64,000 nucleotides of DNA from Clostridiaceae bacterium Marseille-Q3526 (GTDB lineage: Bacteria; Bacillota; Clostridia; Lachnospirales; Lachnospiraceae): NCBI GenBank assembly GCA_018223375.1, contig JAGTTS010000004.1, positions 124,001 through 188,000 on the forward strand, read 5' to 3'. Below, piece by piece: positions 25,199 through 34,049 of the stretch. Position numbers and translations under genes: made by a program. The notes under the pieces are model-generated. The model searched no databases and was not told the DNA's origin. It saw nothing but the letters and a program-made list of their open reading frames with translations. The first letter of the stretch is position 1. Each line of letters opens with the position of its first letter.

Positions 25199-26491
25199 AT
25201 GCTGAAATATGTATTTGCGAAAATAAAAAGATTATTTCAGAAAAATAGAAAACAGAATAGTATCCAGGTCGGTACCGTAGAAAACGGAAATATATATCAA
25301 GACTCGATAGTTAAAATTGAAAATCCAGCAATAGCAATCAACCATGTTAAAGATAATCCAGAGGATTTAAAAATAACATTGGATTCAATTTCGAATGTAC
25401 TGTTAAAGCCGAGTAAGGCTTTACCGCACGGATACCAAGTTGTTGTGAATATGAGGGATGGAAAAGCCGATATACATAGTGAGCCAGTAAATGAGAAAGC
25501 ACGGCAACAGTACCCTCAGAGAGTTAAAGCGACGGCTAAAATAGATATACCTGTAGGTATGTCATTGCAGGAAGCGTTAAATAGAGCGAGAATTTCACAA
25601 ACAGCTATTAATATCGAAATGATCGATATGCAAAAGATGATTGGAGATAAAATTGATCCGTATCAAGACCAATTTCAGAAAGAATGGAGAGAAAGTACAT
25701 TTAAAATTGTTCCTGAAGAATTACCAGTGGGTATGAACTGTGTGATTGGAATCGAGGGTATTCCATATAGGTATGACACAGTTATGAGAATGCAACCAGT
25801 AGACCCGGATGCGGGTATAATTAAAATATCTAATGAAGAATACTCAACGGATTTTGTTTTAGCCTTGACGTACCATGTGGATACAAGAGCAACAGATTTC
25901 ACATATCGATTTTCTGGAAAGTCCTGGAAAAGTATATATAAATTTTTGAATTTTATGAAGGCGGCAGTTCCAGGTAATAGATTGTTTGTTTGTGTGACAG
26001 AGCAAAAGCAAGATTTATTTAGTGTAAAACTGGATCGGATCTTGTTTGACGATGAATATGACAACATCAATTATAATATTGATATTGCCAAAAGACTGCT
26101 AATGATTGAAAATCAATATGGAATTCAATTCCCAACGGACCAAGAGCTGTCCGATGAAGATATAGAATTAATAGGATTTTTGTCTAATAGCATTATGAAT
26201 AAACCAAGTGGCTTTACATGGGATAACTTTAATGCGACAGCAAATTTTCATGTAATAGAACCAGATGGAATAAATAATGATGCTTGTTTAGAATTCAAAG
26301 AAACAGTAAGTATTACAATATTAGGACAAAAAATTACTGACTTGCTTGTAAGTGTTGAGCTTGAGTCAGTTAGAATTGCTAATTTAGATAGTATAAAAGA
26401 AGCAGACAAAACGCATAAAACCGAACAAATTCAAATTTCTCTAGTACCTGGAAATAGAGGGAATCATGGAACAAGAATTGCTCTATTATAA
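25199..26491 (+). CDS. Large protein of the unrecognised two-gene operon
   Basis: 430 residues, no membrane helix, no recognised domain. A basic start (YVFAKIKRLFQKNRK) is followed by QNSIQVGTVENGNIYQDSIV, which shares the pattern NSIxVGTV, G, I and QD with the end of the preceding membrane protein. The middle is mixed alpha/beta, the end is strand-rich with LLVSVELESVRI. Eleven bases separate it from the first gene. Low GC and location between ribozyme, galU and insertion elements mark it as accessory cargo. A conflict or defence role is possible but not shown by sequence. Confidence 0.7.
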   Translation: MLKYVFAKIKRLFQKNRKQNSIQVGTVENGNIYQDSIVKIENPAIAINHVKDNPEDLKITLDSISNVLLKPSKALPHGYQVVVNMRDGKADIHSEPVNEKARQQYPQRVKATAKIDIPVGMSLQEALNRARISQTAINIEMIDMQKMIGDKIDPYQDQFQKEWRESTFKIVPEELPVGMNCVIGIEGIPYRYDTVMRMQPVDPDAGIIKISNEEYSTDFVLALTYHVDTRATDFTYRFSGKSWKSIYKFLNFMKAAVPGNRLFVCVTEQKQDLFSVKLDRILFDDEYDNINYNIDIAKRLLMIENQYGIQFPTDQELSDEDIELIGFLSNSIMNKPSGFTWDNFNATANFHVIEPDGINNDACLEFKETVSITILGQKITDLLVSVELESVRIANLDSIKEADKTHKTEQIQISLVPGNRGNHGTRIALL

Positions 26492-26555
26492 AATCAACAT
26501 ATGTTTTTGGCAAGTTTCAGGTGCAATATTATAAAAAAGGAAAGAGGTTATCACT

Positions 26556-26882
26556 ATGCCCAGAACGAAAGGTAGCAAAAACCGTCCCAAAACAGTTACC
26601 GACTACGCATCCCAGATCGCGGAGAAGCAGGAATCTATCACTTCCCTGACTGCTGAGATCGCATCCATCACCGCAAACATTGACACTTTGAAGGCTGACC
26701 TGAAAGAGAAGAAGACTGCTCTGAAGAAGGCCGAAAAAGAAGTGGCATCCCTGGAAGCGAAGAAGGCAAAGGAAGATGCTAAGGCCGCAGAGGAAGCAAA
26801 GAAAGCAGAGGCGGAATCCGTCCTGAAGAAATTGCTTGCCGGTGGCATGAGTGCCGATGAGATCCTCGCTAAGCTGAAATAA
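26556..26882 (+). CDS. Basic coiled-coil protein of unknown role
   Basis: 108 residues. A lysine/arginine-rich N-terminus (MPRTKGSKNRPKTV) like an AT-hook-type DNA contact is followed by a long coiled coil at about 20-90, rich in Ala, Lys and Glu, and a short C-terminal segment LLAGGMSADEILAKLK. AAAGGAAAGAGG lies before the ATG. Its codon use is more GC-rich than that of the two genes before it, so it has a separate origin. A chromatin-like or assembly role is possible; I recognise no named family. Confidence 0.65.
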   Translation: MPRTKGSKNRPKTVTDYASQIAEKQESITSLTAEIASITANIDTLKADLKEKKTALKKAEKEVASLEAKKAKEDAKAAEEAKKAEAESVLKKLLAGGMSADEILAKLK

Positions 26883-26890
26883 CCAAGAAA

Positions 26891-26949
26891 ACCGAGAAAT
26901 AAATGCCGTGTGGACAAACTGAACTCCAGGAGTACACTCGGTATTTTTT
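26891..26949 (+). terminator. Probable terminator after the coiled-coil gene
   Basis: ACCGAG and CTCGGT, extended inside by GTGT and ACAC, close a long loop and are followed by ATTTTTTG. It is less compact than usual, so the call is moderate. Confidence 0.5.
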
Positions 26950-26985
26950 GAAGGTTGATATATAGTTTGTGACGAAAATAAAAAT
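26946..26985 (+). repeat. 40-bp leader repeat, copy 1
   Basis: This segment, running from TTTTGAAG through ATATATAGTTT to ACGAAAATAAAAAT, matches 35801-35840 at about 35 of 40 positions. It precedes the glyoxalase-HTH gene pair here and the truncated HTH ORF there. It is a shared promoter or leader and shows that the two regions come from one duplicated module. Confidence 0.75.
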
Positions 26986-27097
26986 TGAATAGAAATAAAA
27001 GAAATGGAGCGTGAGAAAAATGAACTTATCTAAAATACACCACATCGCGATCATCGGTAAACGCTTAATTTTTAGGTATGATAGAAAAAATCCCCGA

Positions 27098-28774
27098 CTA
27101 CTTTTCAGTAGCCGGAGCACCTTGACAATTCACATATGATTGATTTGATTCGTTTGCACGATGTTCGATCTCAGCTTTGACGGTTTCGTTCCATGGTGCC
27201 AGAAGTTCTAATTCATCATCACTCATTCTGTCATCAGGCAGTTTTTCCAGCAGATAAGTAAGATAGTGATAGACGTTTACTCCATTGGCTTTTGCCATTT
27301 CTACCATTGTGTACACGATAGCGCTGGCCTGGGCTCCGTTTGGTGTATCGCAGAACAGCCAGTTTTTACGGCCTACTGTAAACGGGCGGATCGCATTTTC
27401 GCTGAGATTATTAGAAAAACTGCAGCGGCCGTCTTCCAGATAGGTGGACAGATAGGAGCGGCGATTCTGAATGTAGGTGACAGCTTTATCCATTCTGCTT
27501 CCACGGATAGGGCTTTGCTGATCAAGCCACGACAAAAAGCCTTCTACTACCGGCTTTTCTTTTTCAAGACGAGCCTTTTTGATAGCATCGAAGGAAGAAT
27601 ACTTTGATCTGATCACATCTTCCAGGTGGAAGAGCTGGTTAATGTACAGCATTCCCTGTACGGATGGCTGGGTATAATCCAGAGCCTTTCCCTTGGGAAT
27701 GGCATCTGTCAGATATCTTCTGATGTGTACCCAGCAGGCTGTACGTTTGGCATCTGGAACTTTATTGTATCCACTATAGCCATCACACATCAGATAACCC
27801 TTGAAGCCGTGAAGAAAATCTACGGCATTATCCCCGGCCCGGGTCTCCGAGTATTTATAGAGGATAATAGGTGGTCCTCCGTCTTCACCGCTGCGGAACA
27901 GCCACATATATGACTTGGTCTGTGCACGGCGTTCCGGTTCATGCAGAACCTGAAGTGGCGTTTCATCTGCCATCGCGAATCCCCGTTCCAGAAGTTTCCT
28001 GTGGAAGTATTCATACATAGGAAGAAAAAATGCTTCGGAATTTCGGATCACCCAGTTTGCCATAGTAGCTCTGGTGATCTCCACGCCATACTGTTTCCAG
28101 TCTTTTTCCTGACGGTAGTATGGAAGACCATTACAAAACTTCTGGTACATTACCCAGGCAACCGTTCCGGCAGAAGCCATTCCATAAAGCATATGGGCTC
28201 TGCCATCTTTTCCTTTTTTGATGACCGGAATATCCTGAAACCTGCACTGCGGGCACTCATAGCTCTTACTATAGTATTCATATACTTTCAGTTTTGCCGG
28301 TACAAAAACCAGTTCCCGGCGGACAAACTCTTCCCCGATTTCTTTCAGTGGGGTACCACAGACAGGGCAGAGTTTCTCTTCCTCAGAAAGTTCCAGATAC
28401 TTTTTTTCAACAGGAACTCCCTTAAAACGCTCCGCATCTGTAGCTCTTGCTTTTCGCTTTTTTGCTGTTTTTTCCGGAAGAATTGTTTCAAGATCCTCTG
28501 CTTTTGCAGCCTCCGGATCCTGTTCCAGTTCAGCCTCGTTGAAAAAGTTTAACTGTCCTGGAATATCGAGAGTTCTTTTTTCGCTGGAAGTGCCAAACAA
28601 TTTTTTTCGGAGAAGGTCTATCTCTTCTTTCAGATTATCCCGTTCTTGGGTGAGAACCGCTTCCCGTTTATTGGCAGCATCGACAGTTGCCTGAAGTGTT
28701 TTTATCATCTTTTTGAGATCGTTTATCATGTCCTTCAGCTCACGGAGCTGGATATCTTTGGAACTGTCTGCCAC
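27098..28774 (-). CDS. tnpC: IS66 transposase TnpC
   Basis: 558-residue DDE-type transposase. An N-terminal coiled coil (LKDMINDLKKMIKTLQATVD) is followed by a zinc-binding motif CPVCGTPL, the catalytic core, and the C-terminal SNNLSENAIRPFTVGRKNWL found throughout the IS66 family. Full length and with no visible break, so probably active. Third gene of the element. Confidence 0.93.
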   Translation of the reverse strand: MADSSKDIQLRELKDMINDLKKMIKTLQATVDAANKREAVLTQERDNLKEEIDLLRKKLFGTSSEKRTLDIPGQLNFFNEAELEQDPEAAKAEDLETILPEKTAKKRKARATDAERFKGVPVEKKYLELSEEEKLCPVCGTPLKEIGEEFVRRELVFVPAKLKVYEYYSKSYECPQCRFQDIPVIKKGKDGRAHMLYGMASAGTVAWVMYQKFCNGLPYYRQEKDWKQYGVEITRATMANWVIRNSEAFFLPMYEYFHRKLLERGFAMADETPLQVLHEPERRAQTKSYMWLFRSGEDGGPPIILYKYSETRAGDNAVDFLHGFKGYLMCDGYSGYNKVPDAKRTACWVHIRRYLTDAIPKGKALDYTQPSVQGMLYINQLFHLEDVIRSKYSSFDAIKKARLEKEKPVVEGFLSWLDQQSPIRGSRMDKAVTYIQNRRSYLSTYLEDGRCSFSNNLSENAIRPFTVGRKNWLFCDTPNGAQASAIVYTMVEMAKANGVNVYHYLTYLLEKLPDDRMSDDELELLAPWNETVKAEIEHRANESNQSYVNCQGAPATEK

Positions 28775-28907
28775 TGCTTTTCCCTCCTGTTTCGGATGTT
28801 TCCATTATACCAGAAAACAGTGGCTTTTCCCAGCAAAACAGCGGATTTACCAGACCTTGAAAGTGCCGAAAATACAGCAAAAAACAAGAGCTTTATGTGC
28901 ATCTTTT

Positions 28908-29246
28908 TTACGTTGCCTTGATCGCTTTTGGCTGCTCAATATCAATGCCAGACATCAGCCAGTCGAACTCCCGCCATGTAAGATTCCGGACCTCAGATTT
29001 ATTCCTGGGCCACCGGTAAGATCCCTGGGCGGTTAGTCTTTTGTAGATCATAACGATCCCGTCAGGTTCTTTTAAAATAGCTTTGATACGGTCGCATTTA
29101 CGACCGCAGAAAAGAAAAAGTGCATGGTCGATCTCCATCGAAAACTGTTCCTGGATGATCGCACATAATCCATCAATGGACTTGCGCATATCTGTTCTGC
29201 CACAGACGATATAGATCGCATCAACACTTGAGATGTCCGCTAACAT
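28908..29246 (-). CDS. tnpB: IS66 accessory protein TnpB
   Basis: 112 residues with the IS66 Orf2 signature GRTDMRKSIDGL near the start and FLFCGRKCDRIKAI in the middle. Required with TnpA for transposition in studied members, with unknown biochemistry. Its start overlaps the end of tnpA by seven bases. Confidence 0.9.
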   Translation of the reverse strand: MLADISSVDAIYIVCGRTDMRKSIDGLCAIIQEQFSMEIDHALFLFCGRKCDRIKAILKEPDGIVMIYKRLTAQGSYRWPRNKSEVRNLTWREFDWLMSGIDIEQPKAIKAT

Positions 29247-29656
29247 AACGACTCCTTAAGCGTATCCATAAGCATCTTCAGAAGTAACGGTTTGATCTCA
29301 TTACTCATTCGTATAAGCAATCCGTCTGCTTCGATTTCAATCGTATGTGAATTGTCAAGGTGCATAGGACTGATCCCATTATCTGGGATCAGTCCTGCCG
29401 GAGAAGACTCCGGTTCTATAGCAATCTGGACTATATCCTGTTTATGGGATGTAAGGTCAAGAGTGCTGGCTTTTCCAACTGGATCCGGTATCTGACAGGC
29501 TTTTTTACGGAGACGGGTAACTGCATTGTAAAAACAGCTGGGAGATATCCCATGCTCATTACACCATGCAGCATCTGTCAGGCCGCTTTGTCTGCATTCG
29601 GTTACCAGTTTCATCCATTCGTCCAGGGAACGTCCTGGAGCACGTTTCTTACTCAT
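29240..29656 (-). CDS. tnpA: IS66 accessory protein TnpA (helix-turn-helix)
   Basis: 138 residues. The N-terminal half holds a helix-turn-helix of the transposase-8 type (ECRQSGLTDAAWCNEHGISP) that should bind the element's ends. The C-terminal half is less conserved. First gene of the element, starting about 120 bases inside the right end. Confidence 0.88.
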   Translation of the reverse strand: MSKKRAPGRSLDEWMKLVTECRQSGLTDAAWCNEHGISPSCFYNAVTRLRKKACQIPDPVGKASTLDLTSHKQDIVQIAIEPESSPAGLIPDNGISPMHLDNSHTIEIEADGLLIRMSNEIKPLLLKMLMDTLKESLC

Positions 29657-30137
29657 AATGAAACCTCCAAATGTAGTAAATTTCTATCTCCTATCAAGCA
29701 GAGTGTAGTAAAAATCTATTTACTATCATTATGAGTTTAAAAGCGTAGACAGTAAAGCTACCCAAGATTTAAGCGCTTACGATCATCGTATCCGACTACG
29801 AAGCCGCAAGGGAGTTCTATGTGAACAAGCTGGGCTTTGCTGTCATCCGGGAAAACTACCGCCCGGAGCGTAAGGACTGGAAGCTGGATCTTCGTGTCAA
29901 TGAACACACGGAGCTGGAGATTTTCGCTGAGAAAAATCCTCCGAAGCGTGTGAACCGCCCGGAGGCCTGTGGGCTGCGTCACCTTGCGTTCTGCGTTGAG
30001 AGCGTGGAGCAGACAGTGAATGAACTGGCGGAGGTAGGCATTGAATGTGAGCCGATTCGTGTTGACGATTATACCGGAAAGAAGATGACTTTCTTCCATG
30101 ATCCGGATGGTCTGCCGCTGGAGCTGCACGAATAAGC

Positions 30138-30926
30138 ATGGGAAAGAAAAGAGCGTATAAATCTCGGAAGCCCGGTGGAGGCCGAAAGAAGCTGAAGCCG
30201 GAGTACGATGTCGGGAAAAATCTGAAAGAGCAGATGGAAAGTGCTGTGGCACTTTATGATTCTGAGATGTCCTTGCAGGCCATCGGCGAAGAACTAGGAT
30301 TAAATCCAATCAAAGTACGGAAGCTGCTCATCACGGCCGGTGTGTATGAATCTGAAGTGGCGGAGAAGGTGCAAGCTACTTTTCAAGAATACCGTGAAAC
30401 ACAAGACTACAAAACCTCCATACTCTCAACTGCAAACACTCTGAAACTTTCCAAAGCCTCCGTCACCTCGTACCTGCCATATCGGAAAGGTGTGTACTTC
30501 CCAAGCACAGCAGAAAAAGGGAAGATTAGTGTCGGAGCAGAGCGGCAGCGGAGATATAGAGCGATGAAGCGGTGGAGGGTTGATCCGACAGAAGAAAACT
30601 TTTGGGGAGTGGTTTTGGCTTATGCTGGTGTGAAATTCAAAACTTACTCCGGGTTGCCATTCTCTTACGAAATTAAAAAAGGCAGGAACGGCGAGTACAC
30701 GAAAGAGCTGTGGATTGACCGCCGGGAGAACAGTAAAAGCCTGGCATGGAGTTCTATAGTTTTGGCACTGAAGAATGTTAAAGAGGATGTGGTTGATCGT
30801 CCCAAAGCTCTGGGGGATATCCGGGGCGTGACTTACATTTATGGGATGTTCTATCGGTTCGGGCTGATCGATGTGCCGGATGAAGTAAAGGAGAAGATGG
30901 GGCATCCGAAAAACCGCAAAAAATAG
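30138..30926 (+). CDS. Helix-turn-helix DNA-binding protein
   Basis: 262 residues. A basic N-terminus (KSRKPGGGRKKLKPEYD) is followed by a helix-turn-helix at about 40-66 (MSLQAIGEELGLNPIKVRKL) and a second HTH-like segment at about 95-118 (LKLSKASVTSYLPYRKGVYF). The C-terminal part is mixed alpha/beta. It starts two bases after the glyoxalase stop, so both formed one operon. A 54-codon 5-prime copy is at 35839 and a middle fragment at about 34565-34650. Probably a regulator or replication-type DNA binder; no specific family recognised. Confidence 0.75.
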   Translation: MGKKRAYKSRKPGGGRKKLKPEYDVGKNLKEQMESAVALYDSEMSLQAIGEELGLNPIKVRKLLITAGVYESEVAEKVQATFQEYRETQDYKTSILSTANTLKLSKASVTSYLPYRKGVYFPSTAEKGKISVGAERQRRYRAMKRWRVDPTEENFWGVVLAYAGVKFKTYSGLPFSYEIKKGRNGEYTKELWIDRRENSKSLAWSSIVLALKNVKEDVVDRPKALGDIRGVTYIYGMFYRFGLIDVPDEVKEKMGHPKNRKK

Positions 30927-31022
30927 GTTGCTATGTACAGAAGTCTACGGTAATATGTGCCGTAACTGAGGATGTGAATCTCAGTTGGGAAGGATGGTAG
31001 CATTATAGAAAAACTGAAGGAA

Positions 31023-31382
31023 ATGCTGGAGGAGTATTTGAAGAAAACAGAGCCGGAGTATTATCCGCCGGTGGAGAACCTGCTTGATCTGATCTACGAG
31101 CATTACACGGAAAACAATCCAGTAGAGAAAAACACAGCCGCCGGGAAAGTTGCAAAGACCAAAGAAAAGGAACTGGAAGAGTGGCTTCGTGGCTTGGAAG
31201 GAATGGATAGGCTCGTAGATGACTATGTCGGCGATAAGATCCCACTCTGGGAAAAGATTATGGACCGGCAGGGGACGGTGTGCTGCACATGGGAGAAGAC
31301 CGCTTTTGAGGAAGGTCTGAATATTACGGTTCAAATGTACCCCTGTTCCGAAGGAACGGATACCGGCAGTCCGGCACTATGA
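31023..31382 (+). pseudogene. Small DUF6809-like protein truncated by IS21
   Basis: The acidic, helical sequence (LEEYLKKTEPEYYPPVENLL, ELEEWLRGLEGMDRLVDDYV, ending in FEEGLNITVQM) resembles small phage/element proteins of the DUF6809 type. From about codon 107 the frame runs into the left end of the IS21 element and ends in foreign residues (CSEGTDTGSPAL). The true start may lie a few codons upstream: GGAAGGATGG lies before an in-frame ATT at about 31002 that may once have been ATG. Confidence 0.55.
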
Positions 31383-31429
31383 TACCGTGAGTCCGGAACA
31401 GGGATACCACATTTTTGCTACATGCGAGT

Positions 31430-32206
31430 TTACTCGCTTAATGCCGGATTCAACCCGTATACTTCACGCATGGATCTGTAATTCGCCGGGTCCGTTGGGA
31501 TGATGTTGATCTTGTATGCATCATGCTTAATACGATCCAGGCTCGCTTCTGAGAGGGGACTGTCATCGCCTCCCAGTTGATCGTACCAGCCATTGCAATC
31601 ATACTGAGAGCAAAAGATGGTGGATGACTTCTTGCGTCTCCGATGGAGAAGTTCCAGTATATCATGCTGTTCGGATTCAGTTGGCTTCAGTAGTAGCCAT
31701 TCATCAATGATCAGCAGAATCGGATTGGCATATTTACTCTGGACCTTCTTGTAAGTTCCATCGTTACGTGCCATCTCTAACTCCAAGAGCAGGTCTGGAA
31801 GTCGAACGTATTTCGTAGTGTATCGGCGCTTGCAGGCTTCCATACCGAAAGCGCATGCCATGTAGGTCTTTCCATTCCCTGTGGCACCTGTGATGAACAG
31901 GTTTCTATGCTCTGTGATGTACTCACAAGTTGCCAGACGCTCGATCAGGCTGCGATTGAGTTTCCGCCCTGAGGTATAGTTGATATCCCCGATGTATGCA
32001 TCTGGCTGGTCGAATCCTGCATTACGGATCAGACGCTTCAGGCTGTTACTCTTACGGTTGCTGTATTCAATATCAACCAGCATTCCAAAACGATCCTCAA
32101 AGGAGAGATCCTTCATCCGGGCATCCTGTAGCTGGGTCAGGAATGCATCCGACATGGATGTCAACCGCATTTCGATGAGTTTATCTATAGTGCTCTGTGC
32201 AGTCAT
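31430..32206 (-). CDS. istB: IS21 helper ATPase IstB
   Basis: 258-residue AAA+ ATPase related to DnaC. Walker A is GATGNGKTYMA and Walker B is LLIIDEWLLL. It organises target DNA and activates the IstA transposase. Its start lies six bases after the istA stop. Full length. Confidence 0.93.
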   Translation of the reverse strand: MTAQSTIDKLIEMRLTSMSDAFLTQLQDARMKDLSFEDRFGMLVDIEYSNRKSNSLKRLIRNAGFDQPDAYIGDINYTSGRKLNRSLIERLATCEYITEHRNLFITGATGNGKTYMACAFGMEACKRRYTTKYVRLPDLLLELEMARNDGTYKKVQSKYANPILLIIDEWLLLKPTESEQHDILELLHRRRKKSSTIFCSQYDCNGWYDQLGGDDSPLSEASLDRIKHDAYKINIIPTDPANYRSMREVYGLNPALSE

Positions 32207-32212
32207 GGTTCC

Positions 32213-33775
32213 TTACCTCCTGTAGTAATCCGCACCCCGTGTAAGTGCGTGGCTGCTTTTTTCTGAGCTCGTATGGATATCGGTTACCGCAGCTTTATCA
32301 GCTGGCTCTGTTCTGTCACTTCCGGTATCAAGTATGTTCTTGATGCTCTTATAGCTCGGAGTGGCTGTAAAGGTGAGCGCTTTACAGCTGGCGGCTTCCA
32401 GCCGGTCGACAGAATACTTGTCGGCCAGTTTTAAAAGCCCCATGCAACTACGGTAGGATTGTTGTTCTATCAGCTTGGAGGTAAGGATTGCATCCACGGT
32501 CTGGTAGGTACTGGGACCGATTCGCTTCGCCCATTGCCGGAAACGGTCGCCGTTCCACTCAAGATACTGCTGATGAGAAGGCGGCATATGCTCTGTGATT
32601 GTGCTATACTGACCTTTGCGACCATACAGTCGGCGGTGAGACGCGATCCGGTTGTGGTTGTAGAAAACCTCAATGGTCTTGTCTGTGACCCTCACATCAA
32701 CTTTGCGCTTTATATACTCATGTGGAACGGAGTATAGCATTCCTGCAAACGATATGTGATAATTGAACTGAACGGTAGCTTGTCTCCATTCCGCCAGTTC
32801 ATATGGGGTAGCAGGTAACGGGGCCAGCAATGGCAGTTCTTCATCGCGGAAGAGTTCATACCTGCTCCCCTCTTTCTTTTGGAACGGGCGATGGCTGAAA
32901 TCTTCCAGTTTCTGCCGGATTGCCTGATTTAACTCACCGAGAGAAAAGAACTGTTCATTCCGTAGCGCTGCAGTGATCCATGTGGAAATGTTTCCTACAC
33001 TGCCCTCGGCATTAGGCTTATCCTTTGGAGAACGGATGCGTGCTGGAATAATGGCGGTGCCATAGTGTTCTGCCATTTCCTGATATACGGCATTGATCCG
33101 TGGATCATTCCAGCTTTTATTATTATGATCCACAGCAGTGCGACAGTTGTCCGGCACGAGGATCTTTGCAACACCGCCAAAGTACTCGTACATGTGGACG
33201 TGTGCTGCAATCCATGACGCTTGTTTCTGATCCATAAAGGCTTCTACGTATGGATACTGACTGTAGGTCATAACACCCACGAAAATCTGGGCATCCAGAA
33301 TTTCACCGGTATCTGGGTCGATGATGTGCGCCGGATCACCTGCCCAGTCGACCTCGACCTGCTCTGCGGGCTTGCGGTTGATATGCATAGTGGCGCGGCG
33401 CTTCTGCTCATCCTGCTTGATGTAGTAGCAGAACTGAGAGTACATAAGTGGTTCTTCTTTGGAGAGACGGCATTCTTCAAGATACTCTGTCCAAAGGAGC
33501 TTCCTATTCACTCCGTTCCGAAGAAGCTCTTTGCGGATATGCTCGAAATCGGGCATCCGCTTTGAAGTGGCTGGCTTTGCCTTCACTTCAGGGAAAAGCA
33601 ACTTGCCTAAGACTGGATCGCTGAGTTTAGGATCCAGAGGCCAGACAAGATTTTGCTCTCTGGCTGCCTTCAACACCTTGTTGACAGTTGTCTTGGATGC
33701 ATTGCAGCTAAGGGCAATGTTGGTTTGGCTGAGATTCAATCCGGCAAGCCGGATGATCTCACGATACGTGGTCAT
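32213..33775 (-). CDS. istA: IS21 transposase IstA
   Basis: 520-residue DDE transposase. An N-terminal HTH (LSQTNIALSCNASKTTVNKV) leads to the rve integrase core with VEVDWAGDPAHI, VPDNCRTAVDH and the E-containing RSPKDKPNAEGSVGN, followed by the C-terminal beta region. All catalytic acidic residues appear present. Full length, so probably functional. Confidence 0.93.
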   Translation of the reverse strand: MTTYREIIRLAGLNLSQTNIALSCNASKTTVNKVLKAAREQNLVWPLDPKLSDPVLGKLLFPEVKAKPATSKRMPDFEHIRKELLRNGVNRKLLWTEYLEECRLSKEEPLMYSQFCYYIKQDEQKRRATMHINRKPAEQVEVDWAGDPAHIIDPDTGEILDAQIFVGVMTYSQYPYVEAFMDQKQASWIAAHVHMYEYFGGVAKILVPDNCRTAVDHNNKSWNDPRINAVYQEMAEHYGTAIIPARIRSPKDKPNAEGSVGNISTWITAALRNEQFFSLGELNQAIRQKLEDFSHRPFQKKEGSRYELFRDEELPLLAPLPATPYELAEWRQATVQFNYHISFAGMLYSVPHEYIKRKVDVRVTDKTIEVFYNHNRIASHRRLYGRKGQYSTITEHMPPSHQQYLEWNGDRFRQWAKRIGPSTYQTVDAILTSKLIEQQSYRSCMGLLKLADKYSVDRLEAASCKALTFTATPSYKSIKNILDTGSDRTEPADKAAVTDIHTSSEKSSHALTRGADYYRR

Positions 33776-33995
33776 AAATGGTGACCTCCTTCGTAATGAA
33801 TTTACGCTGCAAAGCGTATGAATTCATTATAAAGGGAATCGGTATCATCTGACCGGAATCACGGTATCCGAATCCCGGAATCCGAATCCCGGAATCTCGG
33901 TATCGTTGAAAACGGAACAGCGGTACTGCATCACCGGAATGGTGGTTCAAAATCGCCCGGAATACTCACGAATTAAGAAAATCCTGTATTCTGTT

Positions 33996-34004
33996 GGGGG
34001 GGGG
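33996..34004. repeat. G9 homopolymer
   Basis: Nine consecutive G's in a stretch without genes just outside the IS21 right end. It is the longest G-run noticed in the window; a G8 run lies in the broken ferredoxin gene at 12571. No open frame crosses it now. Confidence 0.9.
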
Positions 34005-34049
34005 CAGTGTGAGGTCTATCGATTAACTGTATGGAAAGAATAGTATGAG

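Larger units (their letters stand above)
27057..29780 (-). mobile_element. Complete IS66-family insertion sequence
   Basis: 2724 bp with terminal inverted repeats GTAAACGCTTAA at the left and TTAAGCGCTTAC at the right (one mismatch), flanked by an exact 8-bp target duplication GATCATCG at 27049-27056 and 29781-29788. It carries tnpA, tnpB and tnpC in the usual order on the minus strand. The sharp target duplication suggests a recent insertion. It interrupts the glyoxalase-like gene. Confidence 0.93.
27020..30135 (+). pseudogene. Glyoxalase/VOC-superfamily gene split by an IS66 element
   Basis: The gene starts at ATG 27020 (MNLSKIHHIAII), stops at 27056, and resumes at 29789 as VSDYEAAREFYVNKLGF up to the stop at 30135. 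Without the insertion it would encode about 127 residues, matching the intact paralogue at 37892 closely (for example NPPKRVNRPEACGLRHLAF in both). VOC metalloenzymes of this size include lactoylglutathione lyase-like proteins. A part of the second exon is still an open frame from 29821 but lacks the first metal-site histidine region (IHHIAII), so it is unlikely to work. Confidence 0.88.
31344..33919 (-). mobile_element. IS21-family insertion sequence
   Basis: 2576 bp. The left end TGTTCCG, with GATACCG about 15 bases inside, is mirrored at the right end (CGGTATC, then CGGAACA). Further repeated CCGGAAT/GGTATC blocks lie inside both ends, as is usual for IS21 transposase binding sites; GAATCCCGGAATC occurs twice at the right. 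It carries istA and istB on the minus strand. No target-site duplication is visible next to the ends, so later rearrangement is likely. Confidence 0.85.

Noticed and set aside
27266..28552. Plus-strand ORFs across the IS66 transposase
   Set aside because: They are shadows of tnpC, with no ribosome binding sites and no sensible domains.
29821..30135. Downstream part of the glyoxalase gene as an independent gene
   Set aside because: It lacks the first metal-ligand strand, which remains on the other side of the IS66 element with an exact target duplication.
33996..34004. G9 tract as a second phase-variation site
   Set aside because: No reading frame crosses it and the surroundings are decayed, so switching would have no target; kept only as a repeat.
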